From assembly GCA_031286205.1 (NCBI GenBank), contig JAITUR010000076.1, positions 1 through 36,475 on the forward strand: DNA of 36,475 nucleotides, in the 5' to 3' direction. Positions 1 to 6,358 of the stretch are shown in pieces. Positions within the stretch are counted from its first letter, which is position 1. Every line of letters begins with the position of its first letter. Under the pieces are notes generated by a model. The model saw only the letters and a list, made by a program, of their open reading frames with translations, did no database searches and was not told where the DNA came from. This stretch comes from Treponema sp. Its GTDB lineage: Bacteria; Spirochaetota; Spirochaetia; Treponematales; Breznakiellaceae. Both the position numbers and the translations under genes were made by a program.

Positions 1-132
1 GGTAGTATTATTTTGGATTTTAAACAGTTGCCGGGTAATATCTAAAAGGCCGTCTTTCTTTTCCGAAGGCAGCCCCTTAAATGCCTTTTTTAAGTACTCG
101 ATATTTTTTGCTTCTTTTACCATAGATTGCAT
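1..132 (-). CDS. Unknown small protein, 3'-truncated by window edge
   Basis: An open frame of 44 codons runs from ATG at 132 off the left edge without a stop. The product begins MQSMVKEAKNIEYLKKAFKG and is charged and probably helical. I do not recognise the family. It is divergent from the XRE regulator at 215, with 82 bases between them, which is a common arrangement for a regulator and its target. A second ATG three codons in (123) could also be the start. Neither ATG has a Shine-Dalgarno sequence. A promoter-like pair (TTGACA, 18-base gap, TATTAT) ends six bases before the first ATG, so the message may be leaderless, which favours the first ATG. Confidence 0.55.
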   Translation of the reverse strand, partial: MQSMVKEAKNIEYLKKAFKGLPSEKKDGLLDITRQLFKIQNNTT

Positions 133-148
133 TGTAATATAATACAAT
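131..148. promoter_or_regulatory. Inverted repeat, candidate operator
   Basis: ATTGTA and TACAAT form an inverted repeat with a six-base centre. It overlaps the -10 hexamer and start codon of the minus-strand gene at 132. It lies beside the divergent XRE gene, so the XRE protein is the natural candidate to bind it. This is inference from position only. Confidence 0.4.
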
Positions 149-168
149 GTTTCCTAGTAATATGTCAA
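139..168 (-). promoter_or_regulatory. Promoter of the gene starting at 132
   Basis: On the minus strand TTGACA (163-168) is followed after 18 bases by TATTAT (139-144). Only six bases separate the -10 hexamer from ATG at 132, which puts the expected transcription start on or next to the start codon. Confidence 0.55.
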
Positions 169-177
169 CGATAAATC

Positions 178-206
178 TTGTTTCTATGCGGTTTTTGTGA
201 TAGTTT
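178..206 (+). promoter_or_regulatory. Weak promoter candidate for the XRE gene
   Basis: TTGTTT (178-183), a 17-base gap and TAGTTT (201-206) sit eight bases before ATG at 215. The match is poor, but the spacing resembles other operon heads here and no Shine-Dalgarno sequence is present. Confidence 0.25.
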
Positions 207-214
207 AATATGTA

Positions 215-565
215 ATGTCGATAAGTAAACGATTAAAGAATATAAGACAATCCCTTAATTTATCCCAAAAAAATTTTGCAAAAAGCCTCTTTATAAGCAC
301 CAGTTATTACACTTTATTGGAAACCGGCAACAGAAGAGCAAAAGACTCATTTTTGGATTTAGTTTGTAAAATATACAATGTTAATAAAAACTGGCTGTTA
401 TTTGGAAAAGGCGATGTTTTTACGGCAGAACCGCCGGATATGCAGTTGGAAGAACTTTTAGGGATTTTTAAGCACCTAAACGAGCATTTTAAGGGGTATA
501 TTTTGGAACAGGTCAGGTTTCTAGAAAAAATACAAAAAAACGAAGAAAAGACAATGGGGAAATAG
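215..565 (+). CDS. XRE-family helix-turn-helix regulator
   Basis: A 116-residue DNA-binding protein. Residues about 4-58 form an HTH_3/XRE domain: RLKNIRQSLNLSQKNFAKSL is helix 1 and 2 with the usual 'LSQ..FA' turn, then STSYYTLLETGNRRAKDSF matches the recognition helix and following turn, and NWLLFGKGD is a typical end of this domain. The C-terminal half (about 75-116) is helical and may mediate dimerisation. It is divergent from the small gene at 132 and probably regulates that gene and itself through the inverted repeat at 131-148. No Shine-Dalgarno sequence precedes ATG 215. The frame is AT-rich, as in the rest of the accessory zone. It could be the antitoxin of a two-gene module with the truncated neighbour, but this cannot be judged from the fragment. 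Confidence 0.85.
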   Translation: MSISKRLKNIRQSLNLSQKNFAKSLFISTSYYTLLETGNRRAKDSFLDLVCKIYNVNKNWLLFGKGDVFTAEPPDMQLEELLGIFKHLNEHFKGYILEQVRFLEKIQKNEEKTMGK

Positions 566-577
566 GGGCCGAATTTG

Positions 578-608
578 CTTGTTAAAACACCCTGGGATGT
601 TGTATATA
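578..608 (+). repeat. Promoter-like repeat, copy 1 (short)
   Basis: Thirty bases (578-607) are identical to the core of the copies at 1284-1313 and 2183-2212. It contains TTGTTA (579-584), an 18-base gap and TATATA (603-608). Similarity stops at the C of CTTGTTA upstream. It points into the 3' end of the minus-strand BrnA-like gene, so it has no plus-strand gene to serve. Confidence 0.75.
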
Positions 609-630
609 AATTATGTTGGATTAACTTGCC

Positions 631-876
631 TTATACACTTGCCGTTACTGCTATTTCCTTACGGACAAGGTCGCCAATAATTTCTTCCGGTGATTTATGG
701 GTTTCCATTGACTTTGTTAAAAGGTAATTAACAGTTAGATTATCCATTCCAAAAAAACGGTTTGTCTTACGCCGTGCAAAAATCCCAGGCTTTGACGGGT
801 CTGTCTTTGGGGGATTTTTCATAAAATAATCGCTCCAATATTGAGCTTCCTCTTCTGTCATATCTTTTTCTGTCAT
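631..876 (-). CDS. BrnA-like antitoxin of a type II toxin-antitoxin pair
   Basis: An 81-residue acidic-to-neutral protein immediately downstream of the small gene at 883-1146. Toxin first, antitoxin second is the order of brnT-brnA modules. The central part (SKPGIFARRKTNRFFGMDNL) and the C-terminal helix pair with SPEEIIGDLVRKEI look like a short ribbon-helix-helix or CopG-type DNA-binding region, as in BrnA. The start at ATG 876 is supported by AGGAG seven bases upstream, which lies inside the last codons of the toxin gene. A 15-base tandem duplication repeats the start region, so ATG 861 is an alternative start with its spacing lost. The family assignment rests on gene order, size and weak similarity. 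Confidence 0.6.
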   Translation of the reverse strand: MTEKDMTEEEAQYWSDYFMKNPPKTDPSKPGIFARRKTNRFFGMDNLTVNYLLTKSMETHKSPEEIIGDLVRKEIAVTASV

Positions 877-884
877 ATCTTTTT
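855..884. repeat. 15-base tandem duplication at the antitoxin start
   Basis: Two exact 15-base units (855-869 and 870-884). The duplication copies the start codon and next codons in frame, giving MTEKDMTEE at the N-terminus of the BrnA-like protein. Confidence 0.85.
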
Positions 885-1146
885 ACTCCTGTTTAGAAAG
901 TGATTTTAAAAACGCATCCGAGCAAGGAAAAGCGTGGAATACATTTACCCTATGCTCGTTAACCAGATTGTACAAAACTTCAATCATATTGCCTTTAGTA
1001 TTAAAGCCAAGCAACCGGTATTTGTTTTCAAAACCATGAATGAGTTCATCGAATTCAACCGTGTTGAATGCCCAACGAATATCGGCTTCAGTGATACCAT
1101 GCTTTAATGCTGATTGCTTAAAGACAATCTCAATATCCTCGTCCAT
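883..1146 (-). CDS. BrnT-like toxin of a type II toxin-antitoxin pair
   Basis: An 87-residue protein. The segment KHGITEADIRWAFN followed by an alternating beta pattern (ENKYRLLGFN, MIEVLYNLV, RVNVFHAFPC) fits the small RelE-like fold of BrnT ribonucleases: a 'KHG' helix region, then strands ending in a conserved H-A. It ends six bases before the BrnA-like gene, and its last codons carry that gene's ribosome binding site, so the two are co-translated. The gene starts at ATG 1146 and has no Shine-Dalgarno sequence. A TTGACA/TATGAT promoter ends 11 bases upstream. It could instead belong to a related uncharacterised toxin family such as DUF4258. Catalytic residues cannot be assigned with certainty. 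Confidence 0.6.
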   Translation of the reverse strand: MDEDIEIVFKQSALKHGITEADIRWAFNTVEFDELIHGFENKYRLLGFNTKGNMIEVLYNLVNEHRVNVFHAFPCSDAFLKSLSKQE

Positions 1147-1157
1147 ATATTTATTAT

Positions 1158-1187
1158 ATCATATTGCAGTTCATTAAAACCTGTCAA
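1158..1187 (-). promoter_or_regulatory. Promoter of the BrnT/BrnA-like operon
   Basis: TTGACA (1182-1187 on the minus strand), an 18-base gap and TATGAT (1158-1163). The -10 hexamer ends 11 bases before ATG 1146, which predicts an untranslated leader of about five bases. Confidence 0.55.
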
Positions 1188-1250
1188 TACTATGCTTTTG
1201 GTAATTTTAAGCGGTAAAAAAACAATATTTCCGTCTGCCAAAGCCTGCGA

Positions 1251-1320
1251 TTGTTTTTCCGCCTACTTTTTAAGGGAAAACTACTTGTTAAAACACCCTG
1301 GGATGTTGTATATTGTATGT
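1251..1320 (+). repeat. 70-base promoter-like repeat, copy 2
   Basis: By hand alignment 65 of 70 bases match the copy at 2150-2219. It contains TTTTCC and GGAAAA arms upstream, then TTGTTA (1285-1290), an 18-base gap and TATATT (1309-1314). The predicted start near 1321 lies just before the ribosome binding site of the small membrane protein at 1334, so this copy is probably its promoter. Confidence 0.8.
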
Positions 1321-1333
1321 CAGGAGATGTGCT

Positions 1334-1441
1334 ATGGGTATGGAAATATTATTATTAGGCGCGCTAATGGTAGGGCTTCCACCTCTAATAATGGTTCTTG
1401 TGTCAGATTGGCGTGAACACAAATATGAAAAACAAGCATAA
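1334..1441 (+). CDS. Small membrane protein, 35 residues
   Basis: A short open frame with strong start signals: AGGAG at 1322-1326, seven bases before ATG 1334, and a promoter-like repeat ending just upstream. The product starts MGMEILLLGALMVGLPPLIM and continues hydrophobic to about residue 23, forming one transmembrane segment with a Pro-Pro kink. It ends in a charged tail (DWREHKYEKQA), likely cytoplasmic. I do not recognise a family. Its size and layout suit either a regulatory small membrane protein or a membrane-acting toxin peptide. It shares its promoter repeat with the adenylate cyclase at 2246, which suggests joint expression. No partner gene is evident. Confidence 0.6.
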   Translation: MGMEILLLGALMVGLPPLIMVLVSDWREHKYEKQA

Positions 1442-1485
1442 TAACTTTTTACAATTTTATTAATAAATGTAAAAATTAATTTTTA

Positions 1486-1514
1486 TTGACAAAATATCAA
1501 AATTATGATATATT
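1486..1514 (+). promoter_or_regulatory. Promoter with operator for the Phd/ParE pair
   Basis: TTGACA (1486-1491), a 17-base gap and TATATT (1509-1514) are close to the sigma-70 consensus. Between the hexamers ATATCA (1494-1499) and TGATAT (1506-1511) form an inverted repeat with a six-base centre. That is a plausible site for autorepression by the Phd-like antitoxin. Confidence 0.65.
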
Positions 1515-1546
1515 TTAGTAGAATAAATTATTTAGGAGTTAAATAT

Positions 1547-1810
1547 ATGCCGGCAATTAGAAAAAGTGCAGATTTACGAAATAAGTACGGAGAAATTTCT
1601 TCTTTTTGCCATGAATACAGGGAACCAGTATTTATTACCAAAAACGGACGAGGAGATCTGGCTGTAATGAGCATAGAGGCATACGAACAATTGGTAAGCA
1701 GATATAAATTATATGATGCGATTCATTTAGGATTGGATCAAATAAAAAACGGCGAAACAATACCCGGACATGAAGTGATGAAAAAAATAAAAAAATATGC
1801 CGGCAAATAA
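1547..1810 (+). CDS. Phd/YefM-family antitoxin
   Basis: An 87-residue antitoxin that would bind DNA and neutralise the ParE-like toxin encoded next. The N-terminal half shows the Phd/YefM fold: an opening helix (SADLRNKYGEISSFCHEY), then EPVFITKNGRGDLAVMS with the family's 'P..IT+NG....V' pattern, and SIEAYEQL. The C-terminal part (about 58-87) is the usual toxin-binding tail. The start at 1547 is chosen over the in-frame ATG at 1505 because AGGAG (1534-1538) lies eight bases upstream and 1505 falls inside the promoter. The stop TAA directly abuts the ATG of the toxin gene. The codons are strongly AT-rich, unlike the cyclase gene downstream, which suggests recent acquisition. Confidence 0.85.
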   Translation: MPAIRKSADLRNKYGEISSFCHEYREPVFITKNGRGDLAVMSIEAYEQLVSRYKLYDAIHLGLDQIKNGETIPGHEVMKKIKKYAGK

Positions 1811-2146
1811 ATGTATGAAATAATATTTTCAAAAATAATGGATTCTGATATAGATCAAAATTATTTGTATATTAAAGAAACACTGGAAGCACCTAAAGTC
1901 GCAGAAAAATTATACAGCGAATTATATGAAAAATTAAATGAAATTTCAGAAAATCCCTTTAAAAGACCTTTGGTTCAGGATAAATATTTGGCTTCACTAG
2001 GAATAAGATCTATAAAAGTAAAAAAATATTTATTATTTTATAATATTTCAGAAGAAATAAATGCTGTAAATATAATAAGATTTATGCATGGATTAAGGGA
2101 TTGGATTAATATATTAAAAGAAATACCATTAGAAGAGATAATATAA
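1811..2146 (+). CDS. ParE/RelE-family toxin
   Basis: A 111-residue protein with the ParE pattern. An N-terminal segment IIFSKIMDSDIDQNYLYI matches the first strand and helix. A helical hairpin with A..L...L...L..I spacing follows (KVAEKLYSELYEKLNEI), then NPFKRPLV, and the core strands IRSIKVKKYLLFY, AVNIIRFMHG and RDW. The family acts on DNA gyrase (ParE) or on ribosome-bound mRNA (RelE), and sequence alone does not decide which. The gene begins at the base after the antitoxin stop, so translation is coupled. About 100 AT-rich bases and the third promoter-like repeat separate it from the cyclase gene. Confidence 0.85.
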   Translation: MYEIIFSKIMDSDIDQNYLYIKETLEAPKVAEKLYSELYEKLNEISENPFKRPLVQDKYLASLGIRSIKVKKYLLFYNISEEINAVNIIRFMHGLRDWINILKEIPLEEII

Positions 2147-2149
2147 TTA

Positions 2150-2219
2150 TTGTTTTTCCGCCTGTTTTTTAAGGGAAAAACACTTGTTAAAACACCCTGG
2201 GATGTTGTATATTGTATAT
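2150..2219 (+). repeat. 70-base promoter-like repeat, copy 3
   Basis: By hand alignment 65 of 70 bases match copy 2. TTGTTA (2184-2189), an 18-base gap and TATATT (2208-2213) form the promoter core. TTTTTCC and GGAAAAA arms upstream could pair or act as an AT-rich upstream element. The predicted start near 2220 is about 26 bases before the cyclase ATG at 2246. Confidence 0.8.
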
Positions 2220-2245
2220 ATGGATATGAATAAAGGTGGGCTTTA

Positions 2246-4105
2246 ATGGCGCAAAGTCAAATTAAAACTCGTGTTTTGTTTCCTATTGGCGCAAAACTTG
2301 TCATTATCATCTCCATTCTGCTCCTTGCGTCAATGGGGGCGGTTATCTCGCTTGTTTCTGTTCTTAGCTCTATCGATGTAAGACGCACAGCGGAATATAA
2401 TAACTTTACAATAAACCGCCGTGCAGGTTCGCACGCAGAAACTTCTTTTAATTCCATAAAAGCCTCTGTTCTTCTTTATCTGGATATTACAAGCTACCGT
2501 AAAGACGGGCGCGAAAATGAAATGGAAAATAATTTTTTTAACCATAACCAAAATATCGCAGCAATAGAAATTACGCAAACAGGCGCAGCTGCGGCAGGTG
2601 TTTTTATCCTTAACAAAAAATATTTACTTTCCAATAATATAAACGAAAACACAGCAATAGCATACTTTAACGATTTTAGAAGTTTTACAAATGCAGCAAG
2701 AGCAGACAAAATGATACTCTTTAACGCGTCTCCTTTTTTTAATTATCCCCTGCTTTGTGGCGTATTTTCCCGCGAAAACGAAACTGTAAAAGTTCTTTTT
2801 TCCCCTGCGGATCTTTCTGAATCTTTTGGCGTGGGAGCCAATACAAGTTTTATTGTTACCGACGATGGATACTTGCTGCTCCACCCGGACAACGATCTTG
2901 TACTTGGAGGCGCCGATTTTTCTAACCTGCCAATTGTAAAAACCATGCGGCAGGAAGGATCAGGAAGCGGTATGCAGATTTCTTTTACCGATGAAACAGG
3001 GGTTCAGTATTTTGGCGCTTATTATCAGCTTGCCGGAACAGATGCAGCGGCTTTTACTATCATTCCTCATAATGTCGTATTCGAAGCGGTAAGGAGCATT
3101 ACTTTTCAGAATATTTTTCTTACCGGCGTAGTGGTGTTTATCGCAATCATGTTTATCTGGTTCTTTTCTAAAACAATTGCCAGCCCTGTTCGCTCTCTGG
3201 CAGATGCCGCGCTGCAAATCGAAGGCGGCGATTTTGGAATTAAACTTAAACCTAAAGCCCGTGACGAAATTGGGCTTTTAACCGAAAGTTTCGGCAAAAT
3301 GACAACTGCTTTAAATATCTTTGGCCGCTTTACAAACAAGGATATTGCTGTTCGTGCCATGCGCGGCGAGATTAAACCCGGCGGTCTTCCAAAACATGCA
3401 ACGATTTTCTTTTCAGATATCCGCGGGTTTACAGAAAAATCCGAAAACTTTACCAATGTTTTTAGCGATAATGCCTCTGACCGTATTGTTGCATGGCTAA
3501 ACGAATATTTTACTCAAATGGTAGACTGTGTAGAAAAAACAGGCGGTATTGTAGATAAATTTATTGGGGATGCGGTTATGGCTCATTGGGGTACGGCTTA
3601 TACCGCAGGAAACCCGGCAGCGGATGCATTTAACGGCGTTAAATGCGCGCTTATGATGCGTATTGCCCTGTACAACCTTAACAAAAAGCGGGAAAAAAAT
3701 GATCCCGGCAGTCCGGAAATCGTTATTGGTGCCGGTCTTAATACCGGAATTGTAACAGCCGGGCAGCTTGGTTCGGAACAGCGCATGGAATATACGGTTA
3801 TAGGCGACCCGGTAAATCTTGCCAGCCGCACCGAAGCGCTTAACAAACCTTTGGGAACAGATATTCTTATAACGGAAGACACCTGGAATCTTGTGGGCGA
3901 TAAATTCATTACAGAGGAAATGCCCCCTGTTACGGTAAAGGGCAAGGAAAAACCGGTACGAATGTTTGCAGTCGTAAATCTTAAAGGAGCCAAGGGTCCC
4001 CAGACACTTGCGGAAGTAAGAGAGATGCTTGGCATTACTCCTCCGGACATCAGTAAGGTTAATACAGATGCAGAAGAAGAAAAGTTTAAAATTCAAAGCA
4101 ATTGA
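2246..4105 (+). CDS. Transmembrane class III adenylate cyclase with HAMP domain
   Basis: A 619-residue receptor-type enzyme expected to make cyclic AMP from ATP at the inner membrane. Layout: transmembrane helix about 17-41, periplasmic sensor region about 42-285 (Cache-like, with SFIVTDDGYLLLHP), transmembrane helix about 287-307, HAMP about 308-360, catalytic domain about 384-575. Metal-binding aspartates are D391 in FFSDIRGF and D442 in FIGDAVM. K438 and T517 (EYTVIGD) occupy the purine-specifying positions, the Lys/Thr pair of class IIIb adenylate cyclases. N524 and R528 (VNLASR) are the transition-state residues. All key residues are present. The Shine-Dalgarno is AAAGGTGG at 2232-2239. 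Its gene overlaps the FecR-domain gene by 38 bases, so the two are coupled. The ligand is unknown. Confidence 0.92.
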   Translation: MAQSQIKTRVLFPIGAKLVIIISILLLASMGAVISLVSVLSSIDVRRTAEYNNFTINRRAGSHAETSFNSIKASVLLYLDITSYRKDGRENEMENNFFNHNQNIAAIEITQTGAAAAGVFILNKKYLLSNNINENTAIAYFNDFRSFTNAARADKMILFNASPFFNYPLLCGVFSRENETVKVLFSPADLSESFGVGANTSFIVTDDGYLLLHPDNDLVLGGADFSNLPIVKTMRQEGSGSGMQISFTDETGVQYFGAYYQLAGTDAAAFTIIPHNVVFEAVRSITFQNIFLTGVVVFIAIMFIWFFSKTIASPVRSLADAALQIEGGDFGIKLKPKARDEIGLLTESFGKMTTALNIFGRFTNKDIAVRAMRGEIKPGGLPKHATIFFSDIRGFTEKSENFTNVFSDNASDRIVAWLNEYFTQMVDCVEKTGGIVDKFIGDAVMAHWGTAYTAGNPAADAFNGVKCALMMRIALYNLNKKREKNDPGSPEIVIGAGLNTGIVTAGQLGSEQRMEYTVIGDPVNLASRTEALNKPLGTDILITEDTWNLVGDKFITEEMPPVTVKGKEKPVRMFAVVNLKGAKGPQTLAEVREMLGITPPDISKVNTDAEEEKFKIQSN

Positions 4106-5900
4106 TTTAGCTATCATTCTTTTTTGTCTTGCCGGTTCTGTCACATCCGGAGCGGTTTTCTGGCAGGAATATAATCGTACACTGACAAAGCTGAACGAAG
4201 ATCCTATTGGTACTATTGTTTTTAAAAAACGAACAGCACAGCGCAAATTTATAGATCGTTCTGTATGGGATACGCTAAAGCAGACATCGCCGGTTTACAA
4301 CGGTGATACAATTCGTACTATCGAATTTTCTGAAGTTATTATTAATTTTAAAGATGAAGTAACCCATCTAGCCCTGTACGAAAAAACTCTTATTCAGGTT
4401 TTTTACAGCGAAGTTGATGGAGCAAAAATTGATTTTACGGGCGGACAGATGGAAATAGATTCCGGCTCCGGAAGCGTAACAATTACCAGCGGATCCTCTG
4501 CTATAACTATAGAAGGACAGGTAAATCTTGATAAACGCAGCGAAGGATTCAGTCTTTCGGTGCTGGAAGGCGAAGCCAGCTTTAACGGAGAAAAAATCGA
4601 AGCCGGCAATATTCTTACTCTTAATGCGGAAGGAGAACGCGACAACAGACCGGCAATAGCTCTAACTTCCTTTGGCTCTTCTGCACGAATAATTGGTACG
4701 CCGGGACAGGTTACTCCGGTAGTTTTTTCATGGAACACTGTAAACTTTAATCCCGATACTTTTGTAATTGTAGAAATAGCGCGGGACGGAAACTTTAACA
4801 ACATTGTAGAAACAAGAACTGTTACCGGCGTTTCATCTGTAAGTATTCCTGTAAGAGACGGTAATTACTGGTGGCGAGCATATCCGGCGCAGGCGGAAGT
4901 TTCGCTCCGCGGCAATTTGGTACCTGCAAATGACATCTATCCTTCCGGCACTCTGGAAGTAATTCCGCTATCTACGGCTTCTCTTATCTCTCCTGCTGTA
5001 TCGGCGGAATTTGCTCTTATAGATTCTGCCAATATTCCCCTTTCATGGACAGCGGCGCAAGGCGCGTCTTCGTATCTGCTGGAAATTTCGTCTTTTGCAA
5101 ATATGAATAACCCTGTTGTCTCCCGCCGGATCGAGGGGACAAGCGTAATTCAAACCGGAATGGAAGCCGGCAGATGGTACTGGCGCGTTACGCCAATTTT
5201 CTCTGAAAGGGTAATAGGCTCTCTTCCGCCTTCCGGTATTGGCAGTTTTTCTGTTACAAAGACAGCGGCATCTGTGCCGGAAACTGCACAAGAACTTGCG
5301 GATACAGTGCCAACAGATGATTCAAAAACCATTGGGCAGCTTCCGCCGGAAAGACAGCTAGATTCTTTAAGAACTACGGAAGTGCCTGTTATTTCACACG
5401 CAGCAGACTGGACAGGCGATAATATTAGCGGAGATCAAGCTTTAGCGGCGTTTATGACGGCAAATTGCCATATAGGAAGAGAGAGTATTCAGGGACAGGA
5501 AAGAGATGTATTAACTTTGAATTCGAATCTTCTAACCAGCAATGAATGGAGACAGTCTTGGTTTGTAACATACAATCCGTTAATAGCTCAAAATTTAAAA
5601 AATGCTTCCGGCGTCAGATTTAAAATATTGGGTGACGGCGGAGGCGCCTGGCTTTTTAGAATAAATACGAGTGATACACATCATGATGGCTGCCGCCACG
5701 AGATTTTAATAAATGACGCAAACAGGGTAGTAGAAATTGATGTACCTTTTTCTATCTTAAAACAGCCTGATTGGGGAAGCCAGGTGCCATTTGTCAAAAA
5801 CAACATAGAGGGCATAGAAATCGCGCGACATTCGGAATATTTTACCCCCAATGCCCCTCAATCTTCTACTATCAAGATTTTTGACTTTGAGATTTATTAA
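4068..5900 (+). CDS. FecR-domain membrane-anchored periplasmic protein
   Basis: About 610 residues. A cytoplasmic basic start (MQKKKSLKFK) and one transmembrane helix (about 11-31) place the rest in the periplasm. Residues about 45-190 match the FecR domain: a beta-rich region with 'VYNGDTIRT' and 'FSLSVLEGEASFNGEKI'. Two fibronectin-like repeats follow, each ending in a W-x-W-R strand (NYWWRAYP and RWYWRVTP). The C-terminal 170 residues are beta-rich and resemble a CIA30/carbohydrate-binding jelly roll. The start at ATG 4068 is preferred over the in-frame 4029 because AAGG lies nine bases upstream and the hydrophobic anchor follows. It overlaps the cyclase gene, so it probably works with the cyclase, perhaps in sensing envelope state. 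There is no sigma factor or TonB receptor nearby, so a classical FecIR circuit is unlikely. Confidence 0.8.
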   Translation: MQKKKSLKFKAIDLAIILFCLAGSVTSGAVFWQEYNRTLTKLNEDPIGTIVFKKRTAQRKFIDRSVWDTLKQTSPVYNGDTIRTIEFSEVIINFKDEVTHLALYEKTLIQVFYSEVDGAKIDFTGGQMEIDSGSGSVTITSGSSAITIEGQVNLDKRSEGFSLSVLEGEASFNGEKIEAGNILTLNAEGERDNRPAIALTSFGSSARIIGTPGQVTPVVFSWNTVNFNPDTFVIVEIARDGNFNNIVETRTVTGVSSVSIPVRDGNYWWRAYPAQAEVSLRGNLVPANDIYPSGTLEVIPLSTASLISPAVSAEFALIDSANIPLSWTAAQGASSYLLEISSFANMNNPVVSRRIEGTSVIQTGMEAGRWYWRVTPIFSERVIGSLPPSGIGSFSVTKTAASVPETAQELADTVPTDDSKTIGQLPPERQLDSLRTTEVPVISHAADWTGDNISGDQALAAFMTANCHIGRESIQGQERDVLTLNSNLLTSNEWRQSWFVTYNPLIAQNLKNASGVRFKILGDGGGAWLFRINTSDTHHDGCRHEILINDANRVVEIDVPFSILKQPDWGSQVPFVKNNIEGIEIARHSEYFTPNAPQSSTIKIFDFEIY

Positions 5901-5907
5901 AGGTTAG

Positions 5908-5940
5908 CTTGTGAAATACCTTGGAATGGTGTATATCATA
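5908..5940 (+). repeat. Promoter-like repeat, diverged copy 4
   Basis: About three quarters of the bases match copies 1-3 over 33-35 positions with one gap. It keeps CTTGT, ACC, TTGG, ATG and GTATAT. TTGTGA (5909-5914), a 17-base gap and TATATC (5932-5937) form the core. It points antisense into the VapC remnant. Confidence 0.5.
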
Positions 5941-5957
5941 TGCCTTTGTTGTGGTTA

Positions 5958-6128
5958 TTACAACCAGTTAACTGTTTTTAAATTTGCTATATACTTAAAA
6001 TGTTGTTCATTGTTGGTAACAAGAATTAATTTGTGATACAAGCAGTATGCAGTAATTCGATTAATAATGGTTTCATTGCCTTTCAAGTAGTAGGTAACAA
6101 TATTGGTGTCAAGTGCATATCGATTCAT
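5958..6128 (-). pseudogene. VapC (PIN-domain) toxin with in-frame internal deletion
   Basis: A 56-residue open frame that joins the two ends of a VapC toxin. The start, MNRYALDTNIVTYYLKGNE, is the classical PIN N-terminus with the first acidic residue D7. The end, CLYHKLILVTNNEQHFKYI, is the classical C-terminal strand with the T-x-N..HF motif, followed by a VNW ending. VapC proteins are usually about 130 residues, so roughly 75 central residues are missing between about residues 25 and 27. The lost part carries the other conserved acidic residues. The ATG overlaps the antitoxin stop in an ATGA, as in intact vapBC operons. The reading frame is preserved across the join. The toxin is very likely inactive as an RNase; whether the remnant still folds or binds the antitoxin is unknown. 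Confidence 0.75.
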
Positions 6129-6358
6129 ACTGTTTCCATTTCGGCTATCGTCCTGAATTTAATAGGCTGTGGGCTGCCGGGTAGTTCTTCGTCGCAATTT
6201 AGTATAGCTTCTCCTATTTCCTGCCATGTCATTTCAGATTTTGCTTCTATAGGCTTTTCATCTTCTATGGTGACTACAACTTTTTTTCTCTGGGGAATGG
6301 GAACCGGCTTATCAGGAATAAATCTCTCGTTTTCAAAAATACCTGTTATAACTAACAT
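6125..6358 (-). CDS. DUF104/VapB-type antitoxin
   Basis: A 77-residue antitoxin. The N-terminal part (ITGIFENERFIPDKPVPIP then KKVVVTIED) matches the AF2212-like/DUF104 beta-strand DNA-binding region: 'G.fenG.f.P..pv.lp...kv.v.i'. The C-terminal tail with MTWQEIGEAI is the likely toxin-binding part. GGAGG lies just upstream of ATG 6358, and a sigma-70-like promoter with an inverted repeat precedes it. Its stop overlaps the start of the VapC remnant. The gene looks intact although its toxin has lost its core. Confidence 0.75.
   Translation of the reverse strand: MLVITGIFENERFIPDKPVPIPQRKKVVVTIEDEKPIEAKSEMTWQEIGEAILNCDEELPGSPQPIKFRTIAEMETV

Noticed and set aside
1114-1416. 100-residue plus-strand open frame
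   Set aside because: It overlaps the toxin start and the promoter repeat and has no ribosome site. The supported gene here is in another frame at 1334-1441.
1251-2219. Repeats as integron attC sites holding gene cassettes
   Set aside because: The length and cassette-like content are suggestive, but I find no RYYYAAC/GTTRRRY core pair and no integrase gene. The promoter reading explains the repeats better.
2246-4105. Cyclase as a guanylate cyclase
   Set aside because: The purine-specifying positions are Lys and Thr, the adenylate pattern of class IIIb, not the Glu/Cys pair of guanylate cyclases.
3497-4246. 249-residue minus-strand open frame under the cyclase
   Set aside because: It is antisense to the conserved catalytic domain and shows no recognisable motif or start signal.
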